Shown piece after piece: positions 15,236 through 23,538 of a DNA stretch of 55,377 nt. The notes beneath the pieces are model-generated. The model was not told where the DNA came from. It searched no databases and saw nothing but the letters and a program-made list of their open reading frames with translations. Every line of letters starts with the position of its first letter. Within the stretch, counting starts at the first letter, position 1. The DNA is from CAZLFA01 sp964558665 (GTDB lineage: Bacteria > Desulfobacterota > Syntrophia > Syntrophales > PHBD01), in contig CAZLFA010000019.1 in the NCBI GenBank assembly GCA_964558665.1, forward strand, positions 1 through 55,377, read 5' to 3'. The position numbers were made by a program, and so were the translations under genes.

Positions 15236-18200
15236 TCAGATTTCCGCATCACATCGCAGGCAGCGTAACGCTTCTGCTATCGCCTGTTCTTTTGTGAAAC
15301 CGAGTTCAACTTCGATAAAGCTGTTTTTTCTTTCCGGACCGTGCAACTCCGGCATCTTGGTCTGAGGTCCTTCCACCGATTCTTCATCTATGATGAAAGG
15401 TATGTCGATCTTTTCTTCCTGCGGCTCTTCGTAGGCAGGTTCACCGTTCTGCATCCTGATGGCAGCATCTATATCCCGCGCCGCCTGATGTCCTGCAGCT
15501 ATTGCTCCAATGACCGTATCGGGTCCGGTTAACGCGTCGCCACCGGCGTAGAATTTCGGATTTGTCGTCTGCGACTTGCTGTCTTTCGCCAGATCGAAGC
15601 AATCCCATTTGTTGACGGAAACACCGCTTTCCTTAGCAACGAAGGTGAGATCCGGAACCTGACCGATGGCAGCGATTACGGCATCAACCGGCAGAGTAAA
15701 TTCCGAGCCTTTTATAGGAACAGGTCTTTTCCTCCCGCTCTTGTCGAAGTCTCCCAGTTTCATCCTTTCACAGGTAATACCGCTGACTTTGCCATTTTTC
15801 TCTTCGATCTTGAGCGGAGCCACAAGGTATTCAATCTTGATCCCTTCTTCTTCCGCGGCAATGATCTCCTCGATAGCAGCAGGCATGTCGGCTCTCAGGC
15901 GGCGGTAGAGTATTGTCACCTCGGCGCCGAGACGCAAAGCGCAACGCGCGGCGTCAATGGCTGAATTTCCGCCGCCGATGACGGCCACCTTTGAACCAAG
16001 GCTTTTTTTGCCTTTCATCCATGCATCTTCGTTGCCATTGAAATCTCTGAGGAATTCAACACCCCCATAGACACCCTTGATATTTTCGCCGTCCACGCCC
16101 ATCTTCTGGCTTTTGTGGGCTCCCGGAGCCAGGTACACATAATCAAACTTCCTGCCCAGTTCGTCCATGGAGATATCCTTGCCCACCCTTGTGTTGCACT
16201 TTATTTCAACACCCAGGCTGCGAACGTCGTTTATCTCGTTATCCAGAATGTTTCTGGGAAGCCTGTAGGCGGGAATTGCCCAGCGCAGCATGCCGCCGGG
16301 GGAGGGCAGTTCCTCAAAAACAGTAACCTTATAACCGCGAAGAGCCAGATCCCTGGCGCATGTAAGTCCCGATGGACCTGCCCCGACAACGGCAACTGTT
16401 TCCTTTCTCGTGACAGGTACCGCCTCGGTCTTGGGGCGTGGCGCATTATCTGTTATGAAGCGCTTTAAAAACTTTATTGCAATCGGCTCATCCATCTTTC
16501 CACGGCGGCATTTTGACTGGCATTTGTGGTCGCAGACTCTTCCGCAAACCGAGGGAAACGGGTTGGTCTTTAATAATACCTTATAGGCATCTTCGAACCT
16601 TTCCGACCTGACCAGCGCGATATAAGCGGGGATATCCATTTCGATGGGACAGGTGTGCTGGCAGGGAGATTTGAAGAGCGCCGAGCAAACGGTAGCCACG
16701 CAACGGCCGTTCTTTATGTGGGCTTCATATTCGTGTCTGAAATATCTTATCGTGCTCAGTACGGGATTCGGGGCCGTCTGACCCAGGCCGCACAAAGAGG
16801 CGTCCTTGATGATTCCCGCCATTTCTTCCAGCAGTTCGATGTCACCTTCCTTGCCCTTGCCCTGAGTAATGTTGGTCAGAATCTGCAGCATGCGCTTGGT
16901 TCCCTCGCGGCAGGGAGTGCATTTACCGCATGATTCATCCTGGCAGAAGTCCATGAAGAATCTGGCCATGTCCACAGCGCAGTTGTCTTCATTCATGACG
17001 ATCATGCCGCCTGAACCCATGATGGCACCTAATTCCGCCACCTTCTCGTAGTCAATGGGTGCATTAAGATGCTGGGTAGGAATCATGCCGCCCGAAGGTC
17101 CGCCGAGTTGGGCCGCCTTGAACTTCTTCCCCTTGGGAATGCCTCCGCCGATGTCATATACGATTGTTCCCAGTGTTGTGCCCATGGGAACTTCAACAAG
17201 GCCGACGTTGTTGACATCGCCGGTAAGGGCGAACACCTTTGTGCCCTTGCTCTTTTCCGTTCCCACGCTGGCGTACCAGGCAGAGCCGCGATTTATTATC
17301 TGACCGATATTGGCCAGAGTCTCCACATTGTTCAGCACGCTCGGCTTTTGCCACAATCCGGCTACGGCCGGGAAAGGCGGTCTGGGCCTGGGCATGCCAC
17401 GCTTACCTTCTATGGAGGTCATCAGGGCTGTCTCTTCACCGCATACAAAGGCACCTGCGCCCTGATAAACTTCCAGATCGAAGTTGAATCCGGTGCCCAG
17501 AATATCCTTGCCCAGGAGCCCCATCTCCTTGGCCTGATCCATGGCGATGTTCAGGCGATGTATGGCGAGCGGGTATTCGGCGCGGCAGTAAATATATCCG
17601 TGGTTGGAACCGATGGCTTTAGCCGCAATGACCATGCCCTCAAGAACGGCATGGGGGTCGGCCTCCAGGACGCTTCTGTCCATGAAGGCGCCGGGATCAC
17701 CCTCATCGGCGTTGCAAAGAACATATTTGATGTCGCTTATCGACTGTGAGGCGAACTTCCACTTCAATCCGGTCGGGAATCCCGCACCGCCGCGTCCCCT
17801 GAGACCTGAATCCAGGACTTCCTGGACGATCTGCTGCGGAGTCATTTCCGTAAGGGCCTTTGCCATGCCGGCGTATCCGTCACGGGCGATGTACTCTTCA
17901 ATCTTCTCCGGATCAATGAGACCCCTGTTCCGGAGAACGCGCAGGTCCTGAAGGGCGAAGAAGGGTATCTCCTGCATGGTGGGAATGATTTCTTCGGTAG
18001 TGGGTTCCTTGTAGAGCAGTCTCTCCAGGATTCTTCCCTTGACCATGTGTTCCTCGACCAGTTCCGGTATATCATCCGGCTTGATCATCATGTAGATGAT
18101 GCCTTCAGGATAAACAACCATCAGGGGGCCGAGAGCGCAGAAACCATTGCATCCCGTTTCGACAACCTTGATCTCTTCGGATAGTTTCCTCTTTTCCAGC

Positions 18201-18292
18201 TCTGCAATGAGCTCTTTTTTAACAGCGATACTGCCGGATGCATGGCAGCCCGTGCCTCCGCAGACCAACAGATGTGAGCGAAAAACCTTCAT
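15236..18292 (-). CDS. NuoF-like diaphorase fused to a GltD/NfnB-like NADPH oxidoreductase
   Basis: This is a 1018-residue soluble flavo-iron-sulfur protein. Residues 1-95 are a thioredoxin-like [2Fe-2S] domain (Cys11, 16, 48, 52). Residues about 110-525 are NuoF: the FMN/NADH motif GRGGAGFPTGLKW (166-178), an SLBB region and the [4Fe-4S] site CGKCTPC with Cys501. Residues about 530-1018 are GltD-like: a cysteine-rich domain (Cys536-Cys595), FAD site GAGPSG (637-642), NADP-type site GGGNSAIDAA (773-782) and a final CLRC. It could couple NADH, ferredoxin, NADPH and formate. The start at 18292 follows GGAGGATC; the in-frame extension to 18361 is not supported. It follows the 2Fe-2S protein and NuoE and is ended by its own terminator. 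Confidence 0.9.
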   Translation of the reverse strand: MKVFRSHLLVCGGTGCHASGSIAVKKELIAELEKRKLSEEIKVVETGCNGFCALGPLMVVYPEGIIYMMIKPDDIPELVEEHMVKGRILERLLYKEPTTEEIIPTMQEIPFFALQDLRVLRNRGLIDPEKIEEYIARDGYAGMAKALTEMTPQQIVQEVLDSGLRGRGGAGFPTGLKWKFASQSISDIKYVLCNADEGDPGAFMDRSVLEADPHAVLEGMVIAAKAIGSNHGYIYCRAEYPLAIHRLNIAMDQAKEMGLLGKDILGTGFNFDLEVYQGAGAFVCGEETALMTSIEGKRGMPRPRPPFPAVAGLWQKPSVLNNVETLANIGQIINRGSAWYASVGTEKSKGTKVFALTGDVNNVGLVEVPMGTTLGTIVYDIGGGIPKGKKFKAAQLGGPSGGMIPTQHLNAPIDYEKVAELGAIMGSGGMIVMNEDNCAVDMARFFMDFCQDESCGKCTPCREGTKRMLQILTNITQGKGKEGDIELLEEMAGIIKDASLCGLGQTAPNPVLSTIRYFRHEYEAHIKNGRCVATVCSALFKSPCQHTCPIEMDIPAYIALVRSERFEDAYKVLLKTNPFPSVCGRVCDHKCQSKCRRGKMDEPIAIKFLKRFITDNAPRPKTEAVPVTRKETVAVVGAGPSGLTCARDLALRGYKVTVFEELPSPGGMLRWAIPAYRLPRNILDNEINDVRSLGVEIKCNTRVGKDISMDELGRKFDYVYLAPGAHKSQKMGVDGENIKGVYGGVEFLRDFNGNEDAWMKGKKSLGSKVAVIGGGNSAIDAARCALRLGAEVTILYRRLRADMPAAIEEIIAAEEEGIKIEYLVAPLKIEEKNGKVSGITCERMKLGDFDKSGRKRPVPIKGSEFTLPVDAVIAAIGQVPDLTFVAKESGVSVNKWDCFDLAKDSKSQTTNPKFYAGGDALTGPDTVIGAIAAGHQAARDIDAAIRMQNGEPAYEEPQEEKIDIPFIIDEESVEGPQTKMPELHGPERKNSFIEVELGFTKEQAIAEALRCLRCDAEI

Positions 18293-18372
18293 TTGGAATG
18301 ATCCTCCTTCACGCGAATGAATATCTTGCCGGTTGGGCTTTTTGACAGATCTGCCCAACATTACGGATTCCT

Positions 18373-18756
18373 TTATCTTACGACTTCTGAACCTCTGGCC
18401 AGAACGAACGGTGTCTGGATTTCCCCTTCAAGCACATGGCGTTTGAAAACCTGCCTCATCTTGTTCGGGTTCATAAGTTCGTATTTGATCGGCTCCTTGC
18501 CGATGATTTCCACAGTTACGAGAGGTTCGCGGCTGCAAAGCCCCATGCATCCCGAGGTGGTCACGGTGACATCCGCTACTCCCGCTTCCTCTATCTCGCG
18601 CATCAGGGCATCCATTACTTCCCTGGCACCGGACGCAATGCCGCAGGTACCCATGTGGACTGTCACCTTTGCTCTCTTGTCTCCTTCACGGAGAGCCGTC
18701 TCAGCATGAACCTTTTCCTTGATTTTTTTTAGATCCGCAATCGTGATTTTTGCCAT
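18373..18756 (-). CDS. Thioredoxin-like (2Fe-2S) protein, HndB-like
   Basis: This 127-residue protein has an N-terminal helix (IADLKKIKEKV), then a thioredoxin-like ferredoxin fold. Visible cysteines are Cys38 (GTCGIASGA), Cys70 and Cys74 (SGCMGLC), so the usual C-x4-C pair has only one cysteine, as I recall for HndB-type subunits of NADP-reducing hydrogenases. It would be a small electron-transfer or structural subunit between NuoE and the NuoF fusion. It lies 25 bases after nuoE and 80 bases before the NuoF fusion on the same strand. With three cysteines its cluster may be altered or absent. Confidence 0.85.
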   Translation of the reverse strand: MAKITIADLKKIKEKVHAETALREGDKRAKVTVHMGTCGIASGAREVMDALMREIEEAGVADVTVTTSGCMGLCSREPLVTVEIIGKEPIKYELMNPNKMRQVFKRHVLEGEIQTPFVLARGSEVVR

Positions 18757-18781
18757 AGCAATACATCTCCTTATTTATCTG

Positions 18782-19276
18782 TCAACTATATTGACTAAGG
18801 ATTTCTTTAACCTTTACCGGTTTTACCCGTCCGTGGACTTCTTCGTCAACAACGATAACCGGTCCCAGACCGCAGGCGCCCAGGCATCTCACCGATTCAA
18901 AGGTGAAGCGTCTGTCGGCAGTAGTCTCCCCCTCCTTTATTCCGTAAATCTTCTCAATGGTGTCGGCCAGCGCCTTGCCGCCTCTCACGTAGCATGCGGT
19001 TCCCAGGCATACACGCACAGTATGGCGGCCGCGGGGCGTCATCGTAAAAAATGAATAGAATGTGACCACTCCGTATACACGGCTCAAAGGCAGATTAAGC
19101 CCTTTGGCAATTCTCTTCTGAATATTTATCGGGAGATACTCAAGAACAACCTGAGCCTCTTCCAGAACGGGAATAAGCCCCCCCGGCTTTGATTTGTGCT
19201 TTTCGATGATAAGATCGAGCTTTCCGATTTGTTCGGGAGTAAAATCCTTTAGCAGTTCAGCTTCTTCAGACTTCAT
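18782..19276 (-). CDS. NuoE-like NADH dehydrogenase subunit, [2Fe-2S]
   Basis: This is a 164-residue NuoE/HndA family protein. The N-terminal helical bundle (to about residue 80, with VYGVVTFYSFF) is followed by a thioredoxin-like fold binding [2Fe-2S] through Cys90, Cys95 (CLGTAC), Cys131 and Cys135 (CLGAC). It docks on NuoF and passes electrons between the FMN and the catalytic subunit. The length is normal. It follows the GHKL ATPase gene by 13 bases and precedes the HndB-like gene, the order seen in NAD(P)-dependent hydrogenase and formate dehydrogenase operons. The start ATG has AGGAGGATC upstream. Confidence 0.92.
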   Translation of the reverse strand: MKSEEAELLKDFTPEQIGKLDLIIEKHKSKPGGLIPVLEEAQVVLEYLPINIQKRIAKGLNLPLSRVYGVVTFYSFFTMTPRGRHTVRVCLGTACYVRGGKALADTIEKIYGIKEGETTADRRFTFESVRCLGACGLGPVIVVDEEVHGRVKPVKVKEILSQYS

Positions 19277-19289
19277 TAGTAGATCCTCC

Positions 19290-19853
19290 TTATGACTTTT
19301 TCAGGCTTTGTTCAGCCCCTATCTCTTCAAGACCTCCTTCAATGTGTCTCCTGATAAAGTTCAAAACATCTACATGATTTATGGGTACATCGTCAATTTC
19401 TTTTTTGATAACCCTGGTGTCGATTTCGAAGTCCCGGCCATCAACCTGATGACGGTATAGAAAGTCGGTCTCCGGGTTCCCGGCTATCAGCATGATCAGT
19501 GTATCCGCAATGTTTCCATACGGTTGCCTGTCTATATGATTAAGCTTGAAATCGACGGTAACCGTTGTGCCGACGTTTTTCTTTGATTTAATATCGAAAC
19601 TGCCTCCGGCTGCACGGGCGGCCTCTGACAGCATCGGCAGTCCCAATCCAAAGCGGCGGACTTTTTTTGTCGTGTAGAAGGGATCGAGGACTTTTGCAAG
19701 AGCCTCTTCCGTCATCCCTGCGCCGTCGTCGATAATTTTTATCTCTAATCTGTCGGAATCCCTGTCCTCTGTTACCAGTATTTGTAACAGCCTGGCCCCT
19801 GCGCGTATTGAATTCTCGGCAATGTCCAGGATATGGAGTGACAGCTCTAGCAT
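19290..19853 (-). CDS. Stand-alone GHKL ATPase-domain protein
   Basis: This 187-residue protein begins directly with an N-box (LHILDIAENSIRAGA), then the G1 motif DDGAGM, the F-box-like DPFYTTK, the G2 motif RFGLGLPML and a terminal GTTVTV. No sensor, dimerisation or phosphoacceptor helix is present; residues 115-187 form a short unrecognised tail. It therefore binds ATP but cannot be a complete histidine kinase. Similar proteins sit next to hydrogenase and formate dehydrogenase genes in other anaerobes (recall). It is one base after the PHP gene and 13 bases before nuoE, so it is part of the operon. A role in regulating or assembling the complex is inferred. Confidence 0.85.
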   Translation of the reverse strand: MLELSLHILDIAENSIRAGARLLQILVTEDRDSDRLEIKIIDDGAGMTEEALAKVLDPFYTTKKVRRFGLGLPMLSEAARAAGGSFDIKSKKNVGTTVTVDFKLNHIDRQPYGNIADTLIMLIAGNPETDFLYRHQVDGRDFEIDTRVIKKEIDDVPINHVDVLNFIRRHIEGGLEEIGAEQSLKKS

Positions 19854-19854
19854 G

Positions 19855-20601
19855 TTATTCCCGGATCATTCTCCCTTCGAAACGGCTGAAAGCTTTCTTC
19901 AGTTCAGCGATCGTCGGCTCTTTCATGCTTATAACGGTTGCAGTGCTGCCGATGTCTTTCAGGTAGTGGGCATCGGACGATTCGATAAAGGCATGCCCGC
20001 TGAGTTTTGGAAATCTCCTTCTGCCCTCTGCGAGACCGGTGGCGCGCGATATCTCCAGGGCGTCGAAAGGCATGGCCGGATCTATGAATCCGAGCTGGCT
20101 GATGACGCTGAAGCTTTCTCTGTCTATATGGGCTGCTACAGCCAGTCCTCCCCGCGAGTGGATCTCAGTGATGATGTCGGATAGTGAAATCATCGTGGCT
20201 CCTATAAGAAGCCGGCTATTGAAACCTTCCACTTCATCAAGATCATTGACTATGGCCTGGCACCCGAAAACGTCTTCATTGTTTTCACCGGGAAGGTTTT
20301 CATAGATGACCTGTTGAAGGTTCGAAAGATCGGCATAATGATCAAAGAGTGCCAGTACGTGAACTTCCTCGCTACTCGTAATTTCCATTCCGGAAAGCAC
20401 TGTCAGGGGTTTTCCGGCGGCGCATTTTTTTACGTATGGTATGTTTTCAGAAGCATTATGGTCACTGATAGCTATTACATCAAGACCTTCTGCGATGCAT
20501 TTATCCACAAGTGCCCGGGGATACATGTCCAACTCGGAGCAAGGGGATAGGCAAGTGTGAATATGCAGATCGCAACGGAACGCCCTGATCATTTTAGACA
20601 T
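19855..20601 (-). CDS. PHP-domain metal-dependent phosphoesterase
   Basis: This is a protein of about 248 residues of the PHP superfamily. Motif I DLHIHTCLSPC, the SDHN motif (VIAISDHNASEN), AAHIDRE and the C-terminal SSDAHYLKDIG supply the histidines and aspartates of a multi-metal site. Relatives act on phosphoesters, including nucleotides and AMP-type signals. ATGs at 20601 and 20592 are both possible; the TTG-like extension to 20619 would run into the upstream terminator. It is followed after one base by the GHKL ATPase gene. Its link to formate dehydrogenase genes suggests turnover of a nucleotide signal or cofactor, but the substrate is unknown. Confidence 0.85.
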   Translation of the reverse strand: MSKMIRAFRCDLHIHTCLSPCSELDMYPRALVDKCIAEGLDVIAISDHNASENIPYVKKCAAGKPLTVLSGMEITSSEEVHVLALFDHYADLSNLQQVIYENLPGENNEDVFGCQAIVNDLDEVEGFNSRLLIGATMISLSDIITEIHSRGGLAVAAHIDRESFSVISQLGFIDPAMPFDALEISRATGLAEGRRRFPKLSGHAFIESSDAHYLKDIGSTATVISMKEPTIAELKKAFSRFEGRMIRE

Positions 20602-20617
20602 AACCTGACAATAAGGC

Positions 20618-20645
20618 AAAAAAAAAGACCCTGTTAAGAGTCCTT
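20618..20645 (-). terminator. Weak terminator or attenuator between the second DRTGG gene and the PHP gene
   Basis: On the minus strand AAGGACTC and GGGTCTTT form an 8-bp stem with two G-U pairs and a 6-base loop, followed by nine T residues. It begins right after the DRTGG stop codon and lies only 17 bases before the PHP start, so it may reduce rather than abolish transcription into the operon. Confidence 0.65.
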
Positions 20646-20999
20646 TTATCCGGCTGCTGCACCGTCCGCTGCAATTATGTTATAAATTTTGCCGGTGATA
20701 TCGAAAGCCGTCATTGCCGTGATCATGATAGGGATGTCTTCATTGATAGCCTTTTCCAGTGTGTCCTTGGCAGGTTCGCTGCCCTGCACAAGAATTATTC
20801 CCGCAAGGTCTCTAAGGCTGGCAACGGCAATGATGTTCTGGTGAACCTGTCTCGTAATCCAGATATCACCCTCCTTGCTGTTGGCCATCACGTCACTGAG
20901 CAAATCTCCTGCAAATCCTCCCTTAACTTCCCTGTCAAGTTTATCCTCACAACATCGAACCTTCAGATTTAATGCATTGACGATAGCGGCCAAATCCAT
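20646..20999 (-). CDS. DRTGG-domain protein
   Basis: This 117-residue single-domain protein matches the DRTGG fold known from between the CBS domains of some pyrophosphatases and from phosphotransacetylases: LKVRCCEDKLDREVKGGFAG, then DIWITRQVHQNI and AGIILVQG. It lacks CBS or catalytic domains and carries a CC pair near residue 16. It follows another DRTGG gene by 9 bases. Both precede the PHP, GHKL and NuoE genes, with a weak terminator in between. DRTGG domains are thought to bind nucleotides or regulate neighbouring enzymes; here the function is not known. Confidence 0.85.
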   Translation of the reverse strand: MDLAAIVNALNLKVRCCEDKLDREVKGGFAGDLLSDVMANSKEGDIWITRQVHQNIIAVASLRDLAGIILVQGSEPAKDTLEKAINEDIPIMITAMTAFDITGKIYNIIAADGAAAG

Positions 21000-21008
21000 C
21001 TATATTCC

Positions 21009-21377
21009 TTAATTAAAAGTATTCTCTACTTTATCAACACAGCCGATAATACCATTCTGGTATAATCTGCCTGCTGTTTCAAACAGAATGTATCGGGTTG
21101 TAAGTACCGGGATTCCTAATTCTTCGGCGAGGGTAACGGTTTCAGGTGTCGGTCTCTTGCCTCGCACGAGAACTATTGCTGCGATATCGAGTACGTCTGA
21201 TGTGCGAATGACCTGGGGATTTGTGAGTCCAGTCAACAAAAGGCTTCCCGCTTTTGCGAAAGCCAGAACATCACTCATTAAATCGGCTCCGAAAGCGGTT
21301 TTTATCTCTTTGTCGAGCTGATCATGACCGACGATAACTTCGGCATCAAGTATTTCCTTTACTTCGCGAAGTGTCAC
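21009..21377 (-). CDS. DRTGG-domain protein, first gene of the formate dehydrogenase region
   Basis: This is a 122-residue protein homologous to its downstream neighbour: EVIVGHDQLDKEIKTAFGAD, SLLLTGLTNPQVIRT and AAIVLVRGKRP align with it. The GTG at 21377 is chosen because AAAGGAGAACC sits just before it and the similarity begins there; the reading frame extends to 21710 but the extra 111 codons cover the promoter. It probably pairs with the neighbour as a heterodimer (inference). A sigma-70 promoter lies about 100 bases upstream. Confidence 0.85.
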   Translation of the reverse strand: MTLREVKEILDAEVIVGHDQLDKEIKTAFGADLMSDVLAFAKAGSLLLTGLTNPQVIRTSDVLDIAAIVLVRGKRPTPETVTLAEELGIPVLTTRYILFETAGRLYQNGIIGCVDKVENTFN

Positions 21378-21474
21378 TTTGGTTCTCCTTTTGGGGTTCA
21401 GCCTCGAAAAGCAGTATATAATAGAACAACTTACCGAATAATGAGAAATCTTATCATAAACCGGAACACGCTGA

Positions 21475-21503
21475 AATTTAGCATATAGACCGGGTGATGT
21501 CAA
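21475..21503 (-). promoter_or_regulatory. Sigma-70 promoter of the DRTGG-NuoF operon with overlapping dyad
   Basis: On the minus strand a perfect TTGACA (21503-21498) and TAAATT (21480-21475, 4 of 6) are 17 bases apart. The perfect dyad TGTCAA-TATCT-TTGACA at 21498-21514 covers the -35 box, the place expected for a repressor or a Crp/Fnr-like regulator. Apart from this, the 21378-21611 gap has no supported feature. Confidence 0.65.
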
Positions 21504-21611
21504 TATCTTTGACACTTTATGAGTCGGTAAGCAGAAGAGGCAAAGTGGATGAAATTTTTGAATACCCATAAAAAAATTGCGTCCGTTGTTGATTTGCGTT
21601 AAAAAACGACC

Positions 21612-22499
21612 ATGAACGATTTGCTGGATGTATATCTTAATTACCTGGTTGTTGAGAAGGGAGTTGCTCACAATACAGTAGATGCATACAGCCGCGATCT
21701 GAACAGGCATCTTGATTTTCTCAAAGGAAAAGGCATTGATGACTTAAGCAGCGTTACCAGTGACGATATAATTCTTTATATGGGGGGACTTCGCGGTAAC
21801 GGTCTTTCATCAAGATCCGTGAACAGAAGTCTGGCAGCCGTCAGAGGATTTTACAATTTTCTCCTCCGTGAAAAGCATATTAAGAATAATCCCGTGTCGC
21901 AAATTGAACGTGCCAAGGTATGGATGCGTCTGCCTGACACGCTTTCCCAATCGGAAATGGACAAACTTCTGACGCAGCCGGGAGATAAAACGCCGATGGC
22001 GATCAGGGACAAGGCTATGCTTGAGCTTCTGTATGCAACGGGAATAAGGGTATCGGAACTGGTATCGTTAAACATGGGCAGTATAAACTGGCAGGTCGGT
22101 TTTTTAATAGCAATGGGAAAGGGCGGTAAAGAGCGTATCGTGCCTGTCGGAAGATCAGCATATGAGCATCTTTCAAGATATGTTGAGACGGTAAGGCCCG
22201 GGCTTTTAAAGGGCAGAACCACCGATACTCTTTTCCTCAACCGTTCCGGTCAGATGATAAGCAGACAGGGATTCTGGAAAATAATCAAAAAGTATGCATC
22301 TGCCGCCGGACTGGCAAAAAAGGTCTATCCTCATACCTTCAGGCATTCTTTTGCCTCCCATCTTCTTGAAGGCGGAGCAGACCTGCGGTCGGTTCAAACC
22401 ATGCTGGGGCATGCCGATATTTCGACTACGCAGATATATACTCACGTGACAAAAGAAAGACTAAAAGATATACATAAGAGGTTTCACCCTCGTGGATAA
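21612..22499 (+). CDS. xerD: Tyrosine recombinase XerD
   Basis: This is a 295-residue site-specific recombinase of normal XerD length. The N-terminal SAM-like DNA-binding domain (about 1-100) is followed by the catalytic domain with Arg146 (ATGIRVSEL), Lys170 (MGKGGKER), His241 and Arg244 (HTFRHSFASH), His267 (LGHADI) and Tyr276 (TTQIYTHV), so all catalytic residues are present. With XerC it resolves chromosome dimers at dif. Motifs fit XerD rather than an integron or phage integrase, and no att-like repeats are nearby. It is the first gene of a run with a TPR protein, kdsA and kdsC. Confidence 0.92.
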   Translation: MNDLLDVYLNYLVVEKGVAHNTVDAYSRDLNRHLDFLKGKGIDDLSSVTSDDIILYMGGLRGNGLSSRSVNRSLAAVRGFYNFLLREKHIKNNPVSQIERAKVWMRLPDTLSQSEMDKLLTQPGDKTPMAIRDKAMLELLYATGIRVSELVSLNMGSINWQVGFLIAMGKGGKERIVPVGRSAYEHLSRYVETVRPGLLKGRTTDTLFLNRSGQMISRQGFWKIIKKYASAAGLAKKVYPHTFRHSFASHLLEGGADLRSVQTMLGHADISTTQIYTHVTKERLKDIHKRFHPRG

Positions 22500-22520
22500 A
22501 GACATTTCAGGTAAAATATT

Positions 22521-23498
22521 GTGGATAGATTAAGAGAATCAAAAACTTACGTAATAGTTGGCATCATCGTCGCCTCACTGGTGTCGCTTACAGCCGGTTT
22601 TGTGATCGTTTATTACATGCTGTCCGGCAACTCCATGAGTACTGCCGGCGGCTTTTCGCGGGTAACCAATACACTGGCTTTTGCGATCTTTGGCACGAAG
22701 CCTCATCTATATTATCTCGAAGGCGAAAAGAACGGAAAGGAGTTTCGTCTTAAGCCGGGTGAGGCATTTGAAGTGACCTACCGCGACGAATTCGTTTTCA
22801 AGAAGATTTCATCTGATGCGTTCGGCAGCAGGCGCATCTCCCTGGCGGTCGAGGGCATGAAGGGAGAGAACCATTTCAGAGTGCTGCTGAAAGGCATAGA
22901 ACTGGTCGACCAGACTGTTAAAAAAGAAGCTCCTGCCCCGTTTCAGATTCTCGTGCGATACGACCGGGATGTAATAGCTTCTCTTCCCGTCAAAGTCGAG
23001 ATTACCGCTCAGGACTGGCTCCGGTATGCCAAGGAAACCCAGAACGTAAAATTAAAAATCGAGTATCTCAAAAAGGCGATTGCTCTTAATTCCCAGGACA
23101 CTAATGTCCGACAGGCGTTAATCGCTCTGTATCTGAAGGCGGGTATGACAGGGGAGGCATCAGCCCTGCGGCACGAACTCGCTGCTTTGAAAGGTACGGA
23201 ATATAAGACTGCGGTAAAAAAAGAACCGCCGAAGGCAGTCATTAAGCCCGCCAGGTCTGAAAGAGCCAAAGCATCTGACAGCAAACGGGATTCAACCGCT
23301 GCCTCCAGCCGAGCCGTCATGGAAAAGAAATATCTGCATCTCGGGGCAGAGTATGAAAGGAAAGGGAATATCAAGGCGGCCCTCAGGGCGTATTCAAAAG
23401 CCTATGAGTTAAATCCCCGTTCTGCAAAGGCGGGCGAAAAGATACCTCAGTTGAAGATCAGGCTGTTGAAGGAAAAGTATAAGGATGAAGAGGCGTAG
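22521..23498 (+). CDS. Membrane-anchored TPR protein of unknown function
   Basis: This is a 325-residue protein. One transmembrane helix at about residues 10-32 (VIVGIIVASLVSLTAGFVIV) anchors it with most of the protein outside the cytoplasm. A beta-rich region (about 45-150) precedes two degenerate TPR units separated by a Lys/Ser/Ala-rich linker (about 235-268); the second is YERKGNIKAALRAYSKAYEL. The start GTG at 22521 has no strong Shine-Dalgarno. It follows xerD by 21 bases and precedes kdsA by 40. Similar unnamed genes occur in this place in deltaproteobacteria (recall); I do not assign a role. Confidence 0.75.
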   Translation: MDRLRESKTYVIVGIIVASLVSLTAGFVIVYYMLSGNSMSTAGGFSRVTNTLAFAIFGTKPHLYYLEGEKNGKEFRLKPGEAFEVTYRDEFVFKKISSDAFGSRRISLAVEGMKGENHFRVLLKGIELVDQTVKKEAPAPFQILVRYDRDVIASLPVKVEITAQDWLRYAKETQNVKLKIEYLKKAIALNSQDTNVRQALIALYLKAGMTGEASALRHELAALKGTEYKTAVKKEPPKAVIKPARSERAKASDSKRDSTAASSRAVMEKKYLHLGAEYERKGNIKAALRAYSKAYELNPRSAKAGEKIPQLKIRLLKEKYKDEEA

Positions 23499-23538
23499 GC
23501 AAAGGCGCTTGTGTAGTATTGTTTAGTGGGAGAGGCAG

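Noticed and set aside
21612..22499. XerD-like gene as the integrase of a genomic island
   Set aside because: It has the normal XerD length and motifs and is followed by housekeeping kdsA and kdsC; no tRNA or attachment repeats flank it.
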